Shown piece after piece: positions 15,631-23,012 of a stretch of DNA of 37,155 bases. Position 1 is the first letter of the stretch. Each line of letters opens with the position of its first letter. Where the stretch lies: NCBI GenBank assembly GCA_041650175.1, contig JBAZLS010000007.1, positions 1 to 37,155 of the forward strand, in the 5' to 3' direction. Under the pieces are notes generated by a model. It was not told the origin of the DNA and did no database searches. It saw only the letters and a list, made by a program, of their open reading frames with translations. The translations under genes and the position numbers were made by a program. The DNA is from Minisyncoccus sp041650175 (GTDB lineage: Bacteria; Patescibacteriota; Minisyncoccia; Minisyncoccales; Minisyncoccaceae).

Positions 15631-17301
15631 TCATATTTTCTTGATATAGCCTTTTGCTGACAAAGAATAATTTGTCTTACAAATTTCTTTAAAGTTTTTC
15701 TCATCAATTCCAATAATTTTTTGGATAATATCATTATCATAACATACATTTATGTCTTCTAAAAACGAACTATCCATTTTACTGCTGATACCCTCATTTA
15801 TTGGCTGGCCTCCTCCGCCAAGACATCCCTTAGGACATGCCATCACTTCAAGATAATCATAAGCTTTTGGATTTTTTTTCAGCTTTTCCAATATTTTCTT
15901 CGCCGAACCTAATCCATAAGCGATAGCAACATTTATCATTCTTCCGTTTATATTTATACTAGTCTCAACTCCTTGTTCAACATCTTCTATTTTTTTAAAT
16001 TGTGAGCCTATCAGTTCCTTGCCAGTATTTTTTTTATAGAATAATTTTATTCCAGAACTGACTATATCTTCATTACTATCATAAGCATTAACACTTTTAA
16101 TAAATACATTTTCTAAAGTTTCTGATTCGATATTTTTTAGAATACTTTTATTTTTTTCAAATAACGTACAAGCCTCGCTCGTAGTCAATATAAAATCAAC
16201 TGGATTCATATTATTGACTTTTAATTCAGGACGCAAGATTTCGTATTTTTTTGAAGTGCAAGGAGCAATTGAAATTATAAATAATTTTTCTGGATTAATT
16301 TTTTTTTCTTTGATCAGAAAATTCTTCACTAATCCACCCCAAATTATATGAGGAGACCTGTTTTTGCTCAAGCTCGAAATGAATTCTGGAAAATAAAACT
16401 CAATATATTTCACCCATGCTGGACAATGGGAAGTAAACAAGCATCTATCTCTTCCTGTATTTATCATATCAATTAAATCCTTTGATTCTTTTTCAATTAT
16501 TACATCAACCCCGAAAGAAGTATCAAAAATCATCTTTGCTCCTAGTTTTTTCAATACCCTAGAAAGAAAACTGATATTCCAATTCCGCCCAAGTTCTTGT
16601 TCAATGCTCCTGATCAAAGCCGAGGAAAATTGAAATACCACGTAATTATTCTTATCAGCCAAAATTCTTTCGATATCTAAAACAGAATCGACTTCTCTAA
16701 AAGCTCCGCTCGGACAATGGGACAAGCATTGGCCACAATAAACACAATCCTTATCATTGTCACAAGAAGGAATAATTTTTGAAAAGCCATTCGACTTTTC
16801 TATATTCAAAAAACCGACCCCCTGATTACTGCAAACCTGGATGCAATTATAACAATTAACGCATTTGCCTGAATCAAAAATGATTGACGGTCCAAATTGA
16901 TATTTCTCACAATCAAAATGCTTATCATTTTTTTTAAGGTTTATATTATAATCTTTTCCGATTTTCAGAAATTGACAATTTTTTTTTCTTCTGCAATTAA
17001 CACAATCCTTTAAATGCTTAGAAGAGATCAATTCGAAATTTGTTCTTTTGATTTTTTCTATTTGCTCAGACGATGTTATCACCTCCATTCCTTCTTCAAT
17101 TTTGGTATTGCATGAAGTAAAAAAACCTTCTCTCCCGACGATTGAAACTAAACAAAGTCGACAACTAGATTCAGGCTCAAGATCAGGACAATAACATAAC
17201 CCGAGTATTCTTATCTTGTGCCTATTTGCAACAGTCATTATTGATTCTCCGATATTTCCTTCAACTTCCTTGCCATTTATTTTAAATCTTATTTTTTCCA
17301 T
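15631..17301 (-). CDS. hydA: [FeFe]-hydrogenase catalytic subunit with altered H-cluster environment
   Basis: A 556-residue M3-type hydrogenase. Order: [2Fe-2S] domain (C36, C47, C50, C64), His-Cys [4Fe-4S] (H96, C100, C103, C109), two ferredoxin clusters (C147-C157 and C180-C196) and the H-cluster domain. All four H-cluster cysteines are present: C293 in TSHCPAW, C348 in APCTSKKYE, C489 and C493 in EVMACPKGCLGGGGQP. Two conserved residues differ. The proton-relay Cys before the first ligand (TSCCP) is His292, and the Met before the second ligand (MPC) is Ala346. Lys351 and Glu354 are kept. It overlaps the NuoF-like gene by 20 bases, so NAD(P)-linked activity is likely. Maturases HydE/F/G are not in the window. 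Confidence 0.9.
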   Translation of the reverse strand: MEKIRFKINGKEVEGNIGESIMTVANRHKIRILGLCYCPDLEPESSCRLCLVSIVGREGFFTSCNTKIEEGMEVITSSEQIEKIKRTNFELISSKHLKDCVNCRRKKNCQFLKIGKDYNINLKKNDKHFDCEKYQFGPSIIFDSGKCVNCYNCIQVCSNQGVGFLNIEKSNGFSKIIPSCDNDKDCVYCGQCLSHCPSGAFREVDSVLDIERILADKNNYVVFQFSSALIRSIEQELGRNWNISFLSRVLKKLGAKMIFDTSFGVDVIIEKESKDLIDMINTGRDRCLFTSHCPAWVKYIEFYFPEFISSLSKNRSPHIIWGGLVKNFLIKEKKINPEKLFIISIAPCTSKKYEILRPELKVNNMNPVDFILTTSEACTLFEKNKSILKNIESETLENVFIKSVNAYDSNEDIVSSGIKLFYKKNTGKELIGSQFKKIEDVEQGVETSININGRMINVAIAYGLGSAKKILEKLKKNPKAYDYLEVMACPKGCLGGGGQPINEGISSKMDSSFLEDINVCYDNDIIQKIIGIDEKNFKEICKTNYSLSAKGYIKKI

Positions 17302-18280
17302 CTTTTAATATTTTTTTAAAAATACTCTTTAAAGGGATTGCTATGCTTTTTCCAAGCGCGCAAAAACTTGAATTTTCCAAACTATATATTATTTCCTCCA
17401 TTTTCTTATGATTAATTTTCCTATTTTTTGCCATTTCATAAATCATAAAAGAACCTTCTCGACAAGGAACACACTTATCGCAATTTCCCCTATGGAAAAA
17501 TTCCATTATTTTTTCGATCAAAGAATAAATATCTGTTGTTTGCCTATTGAAAACAATAATTGATCCTATTCCAAAAACTGAAATAGAAATATCTTCTGGC
17601 AATAAAAACTCGCCTGAAGCTCCTCCTCCAGATTGAACAAAAAAATCAAAACTAGGATAATTATCAGTTCGTCTCAAAATCTCTTCAATACTAGTATCTT
17701 CTTGAAAAACAAAAACCCCTTTATTTTTAATATCTCCAGATAATGAATAAAATCTTTCACCAGAATATTCGTCCTTTGAAATTCTGTTTACACAATAAAA
17801 TGTTTCGATATTATTTATCAAGGTCGGACAACCGAATAAGCCTTTTTCTGTCAGATAAGGAGGTTTTATCCTAGGCATGCCTGATTTTCCCTCTATTATT
17901 TCACATATAGTAGTTTCCTCTCCCCCTATGTAGCCGATATTCGGTTTTTCAAAAATAATAATCGGCTTATCTTTGATTAAAGAGGCCAAGGCAGATTTAT
18001 ATTTTAAATAATAATCACTTCTTAAATAAAAATAGGCTTTCTTCGCATCAACTTCATTTATTGCAATTAATATTCCAGATACGACATCTTCAAGATAATT
18101 ATCCAAAATATAGCCATCCTTAGATACATCAAGTTCGCCTTCTGCTCCATTGCAAATGATATATTTATCTTTTTCTAAGGATTTTTTAACCAAATCCCAT
18201 TTGATCCATGTCTCAAAATTCCCGCCGCCCCTTCCCCGTAACTTAGAATTTCTGATTTTTTGAATGATATTTTCTTCCAT
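17282..18280 (-). CDS. hydB: NuoF/HydB-like FMN and [4Fe-4S] diaphorase subunit, short form
   Basis: A 332-residue NADH-binding subunit that should pass electrons between NAD(H), FMN and the hydrogenase. Motifs: FMN loop LRGRGGGNFETWIKW (14-28), NGAEGELDVSKD (44-55), GGEETTICEIIEGKSGMPR (119-137) and the cluster ligands C267, C270, C273 with C307. Compared with NuoF (about 430 residues) it lacks roughly 80 N-terminal residues and any thioredoxin-like [2Fe-2S] or C-terminal ferredoxin extension. The start is supported by a TATAAT box 8 bases upstream, so the short form appears real. No NuoE/HydC gene is adjacent. Confidence 0.88.
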   Translation of the reverse strand: MEENIIQKIRNSKLRGRGGGNFETWIKWDLVKKSLEKDKYIICNGAEGELDVSKDGYILDNYLEDVVSGILIAINEVDAKKAYFYLRSDYYLKYKSALASLIKDKPIIIFEKPNIGYIGGEETTICEIIEGKSGMPRIKPPYLTEKGLFGCPTLINNIETFYCVNRISKDEYSGERFYSLSGDIKNKGVFVFQEDTSIEEILRRTDNYPSFDFFVQSGGGASGEFLLPEDISISVFGIGSIIVFNRQTTDIYSLIEKIMEFFHRGNCDKCVPCREGSFMIYEMAKNRKINHKKMEEIIYSLENSSFCALGKSIAIPLKSIFKKILKDGKNKI

Positions 18281-18288
18281 ATTTTTGC

Positions 18289-18294
18289 ATTATA
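18289..18294 (-). promoter_or_regulatory. -10 box of the hydrogenase operon
   Basis: A minus-strand TATAAT lies 8 bases before the hydB ATG (18280), giving an almost leaderless transcript. The -35 is weak. Confidence 0.55.
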
Positions 18295-18334
18295 ACAATT
18301 TAAAAAATAATTAGATATCAAAACTTCCCCAATC

Positions 18335-18354
18335 AAAAAACTGCCGAATGGCAG
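18335..18354 (-). terminator. Terminator after uppS
   Basis: The minus-strand stem CTGCC-ATTC-GGCAG is followed by six T's. Confidence 0.8.
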
Positions 18355-18367
18355 GCTTTAAACTATC

Positions 18368-19063
18368 CTATTTTCCATTTCTTCGTTCTCTTTTTGAGAA
18401 ATTAATGATCGATTTTTCAAAACTTTCAGGTCCGAAATCAGGAAAATATTCTTCCGAAAAAAACAATTGTGAATAAGCAGTCTGCCACATCATAAATCCA
18501 GCGGAATTATGCGGATCACCTTCACATCCAGTTCTGATTAAAAAATCAACATCTGGCAAATCCCGAGTCCAAAGATTGCTCTTTATTATTTCGTTTGTTA
18601 TTTTTTCTTTGCCTCTTTCCATTTTTTCAATACATTCAATCATTTCGTCAGTCCCATTATATGCCATCAGAAAAGTCAATCCATAATTACTATAATCTTC
18701 AGTTTTTTTGATTACCCTGCAGATTGCTTCCTTCAAAGAATCAGGAAAAAATTCTTCCCATCTTCCCAAAATCCTTATTCTTATTCCCTGTTCATGAACT
18801 TTTGGTTCATTAGCTAATCTATTGAAATAATCTTCAAAAATCTTAAACAAATAATCCACCTCTTCGGGAGACCTTTTAGTTATATTATCCAAAGAAGCTC
18901 CCCAAAAAGTAAGAAATTTAATCTTCAATTCTAATGCTTTCATTAGCAATTCTTCAAATTTTTCAGCTCCTTTTTGATGCCCCATAAAAGTAGCTAATCC
19001 TTTATTTTTTGCCCATCTCCTGTTTCCATCAGGAATAATTGCGATATGATTAGGAATATTCAT
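18368..19063 (-). CDS. uppS: Cis-prenyl diphosphate synthase (UppS-like), alternative subgroup
   Basis: A 231-residue isoprenyl transferase making the long-chain lipid carrier for cell-wall glycans. IPDGNRRWAKN (D12, R15, R16) and the H29 of MGHQKGAEK are canonical. Two later motifs are not: the usual YGGR/E region reads AYNGTDEM (134-141), and RTSGExRxSNF reads RTGCEGDPHNSAGF (177-190), losing the second arginine of that IPP-binding motif. I believe such variants recur in CPR-type homologues, so this is probably a subgroup and not a decayed gene. It follows a 51-residue membrane protein by 13 bases and ends at a clear terminator. Confidence 0.85.
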   Translation of the reverse strand: MNIPNHIAIIPDGNRRWAKNKGLATFMGHQKGAEKFEELLMKALELKIKFLTFWGASLDNITKRSPEEVDYLFKIFEDYFNRLANEPKVHEQGIRIRILGRWEEFFPDSLKEAICRVIKKTEDYSNYGLTFLMAYNGTDEMIECIEKMERGKEKITNEIIKSNLWTRDLPDVDFLIRTGCEGDPHNSAGFMMWQTAYSQLFFSEEYFPDFGPESFEKSIINFSKRERRNGK

Positions 19064-19076
19064 TTATTTTAACGGT

Positions 19077-19232
19077 TTAATCTTGCTCTATTATCTTTAT
19101 TGGTTGCCCTGTCTCATTTTTAGCCATAATATATCCAAGCGAAAAAGACAGTAAAGATACAAAAATTACCGCAATGCTAAGGATAATTTCTGACTCGTTA
19201 GCTTTGACAAATTTACCTATTTTTGCTAACAT
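19077..19232 (-). CDS. 51-residue single-pass membrane protein upstream of uppS
   Basis: An ATG at 19232 opens a 51-codon frame ending TAA at 19077. The product begins MLAKIGKFVKANESE, has one strong transmembrane helix (about 16-36, IILSIAVIFVSLLSFSLGYIM) broken off here at the cytoplasmic or outer boundary, and ends in a polar tail IKIIEQD. The 13-base gap to uppS suggests co-transcription and perhaps a partner or regulatory role at the membrane. I recognise no family. The clean helix and the tight spacing support a real gene despite the length. Confidence 0.6.
   Translation of the reverse strand: MLAKIGKFVKANESEIILSIAVIFVSLLSFSLGYIMAKNETGQPIKIIEQD
19204..19232 (+). promoter_or_regulatory. 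Promoter of rpmA
   Basis: TTGACA (19204-19209), a 17-base spacer and TAACAT (19227-19232). It overlaps the start of the divergent small membrane protein gene. Confidence 0.55.
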
Positions 19233-19289
19233 TTTAATTACTTAATTAGTAATGGCTGATATACATCATTTAATCAGCAAAACGATAAA

Positions 19290-19562
19290 ATGTCAAAAAC
19301 AAAAGCTGCGGGTACGAGTCGATTGGGCAGAGATTCACAACCTAAATATCTTGGCGTCAAGCTTTTTGGAGGGCAAATTGCCAAAATTGGCAGTATTATT
19401 ATCCGACAAAGAGGCAGTAAATTCACTCCTGGCGAAAATACTAGAAAAGGAAAAGATGATACTATTTACGCTATAAAAGAAGGGAAAGTAACTTTTGCCA
19501 CTAAAAGAAAGAAAAATTTTAATGGACAGGTAAGACAGATCAAAGAAGTATCTGTGAAATAA
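19290..19562 (+). CDS. rpmA: 50S ribosomal protein L27
   Basis: A 90-residue L27, which lines the peptidyl-transferase centre with its N-terminus. The start MSKTKAAGTSRLGRDSQPKY corresponds to the mature N-terminus, with no cleavable Firmicutes-type extension. KLFGGQIAKIGSIIIRQRG and TPGENTRKGKDDTIYA are typical. The usual upstream partner rplU (L21) is absent, and the gene is a lone plus-strand unit between minus-strand operons with its own promoter and terminator. There is no SD before the ATG. Confidence 0.96.
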   Translation: MSKTKAAGTSRLGRDSQPKYLGVKLFGGQIAKIGSIIIRQRGSKFTPGENTRKGKDDTIYAIKEGKVTFATKRKKNFNGQVRQIKEVSVK

Positions 19563-19565
19563 AAA

Positions 19566-19589
19566 ACCGGTTAACCCCGGTCTTTTTTT
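19566..19589 (+). terminator. Terminator after rpmA
   Basis: ACCGG/CCGGT stem (19566-19570 and 19577-19581) followed by CTTTTTTT. Confidence 0.85.
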
Positions 19590-19602
19590 ATTCTATTCAA
19601 TA

Positions 19603-21234
19603 TTAAGAATTCTTTGCTTTTTTCATAGAGGCCTTTATAAATTCAATGAATAACGGATGAGGAGCTAAAGGCCTTGATTTCAATTCTGGATGGAATTGTA
19701 CTCCTACAAAAAATGGATGATTTTTTATTTCTATAATCTCTACCAGATTCTTTTCCTGATTGATACCAGCTATTACCAGTCCTTTTTTTTCAAGTAATTT
19801 CCTATAATTATTGTTTAACTCATATCGATGACGATGACGCTCTGAAATATTTTCTTTATTATATGCCCTCATACTAATCGTATTAGGATTTAATTTACAA
19901 TTCCAAGCTCCTAATCTCATAGTAGCTCCATAGTCCTTATTTTTTAAAAGGCTTTTTTGCTCTTCCATAATATCAATAACTGGCTCTTTTGTTTTTTCAT
20001 CAAATTCCCTTGAATTTGCAAGAGCGATACCGCAAACATTCCTCGCAAATTCAATAACCGCAAGTTGCATTCCAAGACAAAGTCCGAAATATGGAATTTT
20101 ATTTTCTCGGCAATATTTGATTACTCTTATTTTTCCTTCAACTCCTCTGACTCCAAAACCGCCAGGGACAATAATCCCATCATACTCCTTCAATTTTTCC
20201 AATTTATCCTTATCAGTTTCAAATTTCTGAGCAGAAAGCCATTCGATAACCGGCTCTCTGTCACAAAACCAACAAGCATGTTTTACAGATTCAATAACCG
20301 AAATATAAGAATCTGTCAGGGAAAATTCGCCAGATTCAAAATATTTTCCGACAATTCCGATTTTTACAGGAACCTTTTTCTTTTTTATTGTATCAACTAA
20401 ATTCTGCCAAACTGAAAAATCTTTCTTTCGAGAATGAATTCCAAATTTCTTCAAGATTCTATCTCCCAATCCTTCTTTTTCAAAATTAAGAGGAATTTCA
20501 TAAATCGAATCGACATCAGGAGCCGATATTACATCCTTGGGATCAAGATTGCAAAAAATCGAAATCTTCTTCTTCCTAGGTTCATCTAATGGAACGGAAG
20601 CTCTTCCTAATATGAAATCAGCCTGAATTCCCGCTTCATTCAAAAGCCTTGCCGAAGTCTGAGTCGGCTTTGTCTTCATTTCCCCGATAATTTTTATTGT
20701 CGGCAAATAAGTAACAAGAACAAATAATGTTTTTTTTGGATTCTGTAATTTCATCATCCTAGCAGACTCCAAAAAAAGCAAATTTTGATACTCGCCAACG
20801 GTTCCGCCTATTTCAATCAAGACAAAATCACTTTTCGTAACTTTGGCAACTTTCTTAATTCTTGAAATAACTTCATTAGGAATATCAGGAACGACCTCAA
20901 CACACTTTCCCTCAAATTCAAGATTCCTTTCTCTTTGGATAACCGAAAGATATACTCTTCCAGTTGTCATATAATTATCATTACCAATATTTTGATTCAA
21001 AAATCTCTCATAATTACCGATATCCTGATCACATTCTGTTCCATCATCAGTAACAAAAACCTCTCCATGCTCAATCGGATTCATTGTTCCAGCATCAACA
21101 TTGATATAAGGATCAATTTTCACGGCCGTAACCTTAAAACCCCTACTTTCAAGTATCTTTGCTATTGAAGCAGTAGCTGCCCCTTTTCCCACACTAGACA
21201 TAACTCCACCTCCCACAAAAATATAATTTGCCAT
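19603..21234 (-). CDS. pyrG: CTP synthase
   Basis: A 543-residue enzyme converting UTP to CTP with glutamine and ATP. The N-terminal synthetase domain begins YIFVGGGVMSSVGKGAATAS (canonical GGVVSxLGKG), with KIDPYINVDAGTMNP and GGTVGEYQN. The C-terminal glutamine amidotransferase domain has GGFGVRG, the nucleophile region FGLCLGMQ and QFHPE. Length is normal. A terminator at 21250-21276 separates it from rplI upstream, so it likely has its own promoter. Confidence 0.97.
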   Translation of the reverse strand: MANYIFVGGGVMSSVGKGAATASIAKILESRGFKVTAVKIDPYINVDAGTMNPIEHGEVFVTDDGTECDQDIGNYERFLNQNIGNDNYMTTGRVYLSVIQRERNLEFEGKCVEVVPDIPNEVISRIKKVAKVTKSDFVLIEIGGTVGEYQNLLFLESARMMKLQNPKKTLFVLVTYLPTIKIIGEMKTKPTQTSARLLNEAGIQADFILGRASVPLDEPRKKKISIFCNLDPKDVISAPDVDSIYEIPLNFEKEGLGDRILKKFGIHSRKKDFSVWQNLVDTIKKKKVPVKIGIVGKYFESGEFSLTDSYISVIESVKHACWFCDREPVIEWLSAQKFETDKDKLEKLKEYDGIIVPGGFGVRGVEGKIRVIKYCRENKIPYFGLCLGMQLAVIEFARNVCGIALANSREFDEKTKEPVIDIMEEQKSLLKNKDYGATMRLGAWNCKLNPNTISMRAYNKENISERHRHRYELNNNYRKLLEKKGLVIAGINQEKNLVEIIEIKNHPFFVGVQFHPELKSRPLAPHPLFIEFIKASMKKAKNS

Positions 21235-21249
21235 ATTTTTTTAAAAATA

Positions 21250-21276
21250 ATAAAAAGAAGAGAAAAAATTCTCTTC
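21250..21276 (-). terminator. Terminator between rplI and pyrG
   Basis: Minus-strand GAAGAGAA/TTCTCTTC stem (21257-21276) followed by TTTTTATTATTTTT. Confidence 0.8.
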
Positions 21277-21280
21277 ATTG

Positions 21281-21724
21281 CTACTTTTCAGAAACAACGA
21301 CCTTTACTTCTGTTTCAAAACCATGATCTAATTTAATCTTCACGTTAAATTCTCCTTTTTGTTTTATATGATCCTCTAGTTCAACATGATTCTTATCAAT
21401 ATAAAATCCCATTTCATTCAATCTTTCCGCAATTTTCTGACGAGTTATAGATTCGAATAATTGCCCTTCTTCTCCGATTTTTACAGACATTCTGACTTCC
21501 ATACCTTTCATTTTTTCAGCCATTGCGCGCTTTTCAACAATATCCTTTTCAATTCTCTGACTATTAGCCTTCACCTTTTGATTAATACTTGCGAGAGCAT
21601 CTTTAGTAGCTAAAACAGCAAGTTTTCGAGGAAGAAGAAAATTTCTAGCATATCCGCTTGGAACATCTTTTATTTCATCAACCCTTCCAATATTATCAAC
21701 GTTTTTTAATAAAATAACTTTCAT
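21281..21724 (-). CDS. rplI: 50S ribosomal protein L9
   Basis: A 147-residue two-domain L9. The N-terminal domain MKVILLKNVDNIGRVDEIKDV plus GYARNFLLPRKLA is canonical; a long charged connecting helix and a C-terminal domain follow. L9 is missing from part of the CPR, so its presence is useful for placing the genome. It lies 4 bases after the S41 protease gene and shares its transcript. Confidence 0.95.
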   Translation of the reverse strand: MKVILLKNVDNIGRVDEIKDVPSGYARNFLLPRKLAVLATKDALASINQKVKANSQRIEKDIVEKRAMAEKMKGMEVRMSVKIGEEGQLFESITRQKIAERLNEMGFYIDKNHVELEDHIKQKGEFNVKIKLDHGFETEVKVVVSEK

Positions 21725-21728
21725 TTTT

Positions 21729-22943
21729 TTATTTTATTATTTTTTTTATCTCCTCAAAAGCCTTATCAAGTTGAGGATCCTTATCCTTCAAATAATCATC
21801 TTCGCTTATTTTTACTTCAATATCAGGCTTTATTCCAATATCTTGGATTCTAAGTCCGCTTGGCGTAAACCATTTTGCAATAGTTACTTTTACACTTGAT
21901 CCATCATATAAATCAACGACTTTTTGGACAGTTCCTTTCCCATAAGATGTTTGTCCAATAATTTTTACCCCTCTATTATCTCGCAACGCTCCCGCCATAA
22001 TTTCAGCAGCAGATGCGCTTCCTTCATTTACGAGGATAACCATTGGTATATTTTCAAGTCCGCCATAGCCGAAAGAAATTAAAGTATCTTTATTCTGCAT
22101 CTTATCTTGCTGGGTATAAATAACGTCACCCTTTTTTAAAAACCAGCTTATTACTTCCTGCGTCTGACCTACAAGCCCTCCCGGATTGCTCCTTAAGTCT
22201 AAAATAATTCCATCCATCGTAGTCAATTTTGGTATTTCCTTTTTAAAATCAGCATATAGTTCTTCCGAAAAATGATAAATACTTAAGATAGCGATTTTTT
22301 TGCCTTTTTCTTCTTTTACAGAAACATCCACAGTTGGAATTTTGATAATATCCCTCATAAGCTCGAAATCCTTTATCTTAGAATCTCGAGAAATAGTAAG
22401 ACTGACTTTTGTACCTTTTTCTCCTTTTATCTTTTTTATTACATCGTCAATTGGCATATCTGAAATAAATGCTTTATCGACTTGCAAAATTATATCTCCT
22501 GGCAAAATTCCCGCTTTATCGGCTGGAGAATTCTTTATTGGAGCAATCACTTTAAGCTTGCCTTCCTTGGATCCGACTTGTATGCCAACGCCACTAAAAG
22601 AACCTGCTATATCTTCCTTGAATTCTTCGGTATCTTTCGGATCAAAAAATACTGTATATGGATCACCCAAAGATTTAACCGCTCCTTCAATAATGCCATA
22701 AGTCATCTTTTTTGAATCTATTTTTTCAGAATCAACAAAACTGTTATTGAGCTCATTAATTACATCGCTAAGCAAAATCAAATCCACATTTTCAAGATTG
22801 CTTTTGGCAGAATCATATTTTTTTTGCCAAATATATTGGTTGAAATAAAATCCTCCCAAGAATGAAGCCGTAACAGATATGAAAACAACTATAACTATTG
22901 CGCAATTAGTTTTATTCCAATTTTTCGTAATTTTTAAATTCAT
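21729..22943 (-). CDS. S41 C-terminal processing protease (CtpA-like)
   Basis: A 404-residue membrane-anchored serine protease. An N-terminal transmembrane helix (about 15-35) is followed by a PDZ domain (about 118-190: GIQVGSKEGKLKVIAPI, KAGILPGDIILQVD) and the S41 catalytic domain with nucleophile S311 in GSASAAE and general base K336 in SYGKGTV. It trims C-termini of envelope proteins. The ATG at 22943 is chosen over a TTG five codons earlier, because a perfect TATAAT lies in those codons, 6 bases before the ATG. Confidence 0.93.
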   Translation of the reverse strand: MNLKITKNWNKTNCAIVIVVFISVTASFLGGFYFNQYIWQKKYDSAKSNLENVDLILLSDVINELNNSFVDSEKIDSKKMTYGIIEGAVKSLGDPYTVFFDPKDTEEFKEDIAGSFSGVGIQVGSKEGKLKVIAPIKNSPADKAGILPGDIILQVDKAFISDMPIDDVIKKIKGEKGTKVSLTISRDSKIKDFELMRDIIKIPTVDVSVKEEKGKKIAILSIYHFSEELYADFKKEIPKLTTMDGIILDLRSNPGGLVGQTQEVISWFLKKGDVIYTQQDKMQNKDTLISFGYGGLENIPMVILVNEGSASAAEIMAGALRDNRGVKIIGQTSYGKGTVQKVVDLYDGSSVKVTIAKWFTPSGLRIQDIGIKPDIEVKISEDDYLKDKDPQLDKAFEEIKKIIK

Positions 22944-22949
22944 GGCTTT

Positions 22950-22955
22950 ATTATA
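22950..22955 (-). promoter_or_regulatory. -10 box of the protease gene, leaderless spacing
   Basis: A minus-strand TATAAT ends 6 bases before the ATG at 22943. The -35 side is weak. Confidence 0.55.
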
Positions 22956-23012
22956 CAAAATAAAAATAGAATTGAAAAGGTAGCTAGAAAATCAATTTTT
23001 TTGCTATTTTTC

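Noticed and set aside
19252..19476. Plus-strand reading frame overlapping rpmA in another frame
   Set aside because: It is out of frame with a certain ribosomal protein gene and has no features of its own.
22300..22701. Long antisense frame within the S41 protease gene
   Set aside because: It is antisense to a well-supported gene. Such frames arise from codon bias, and the same applies to those in fabK, plsC, pyrG and dnaJ.
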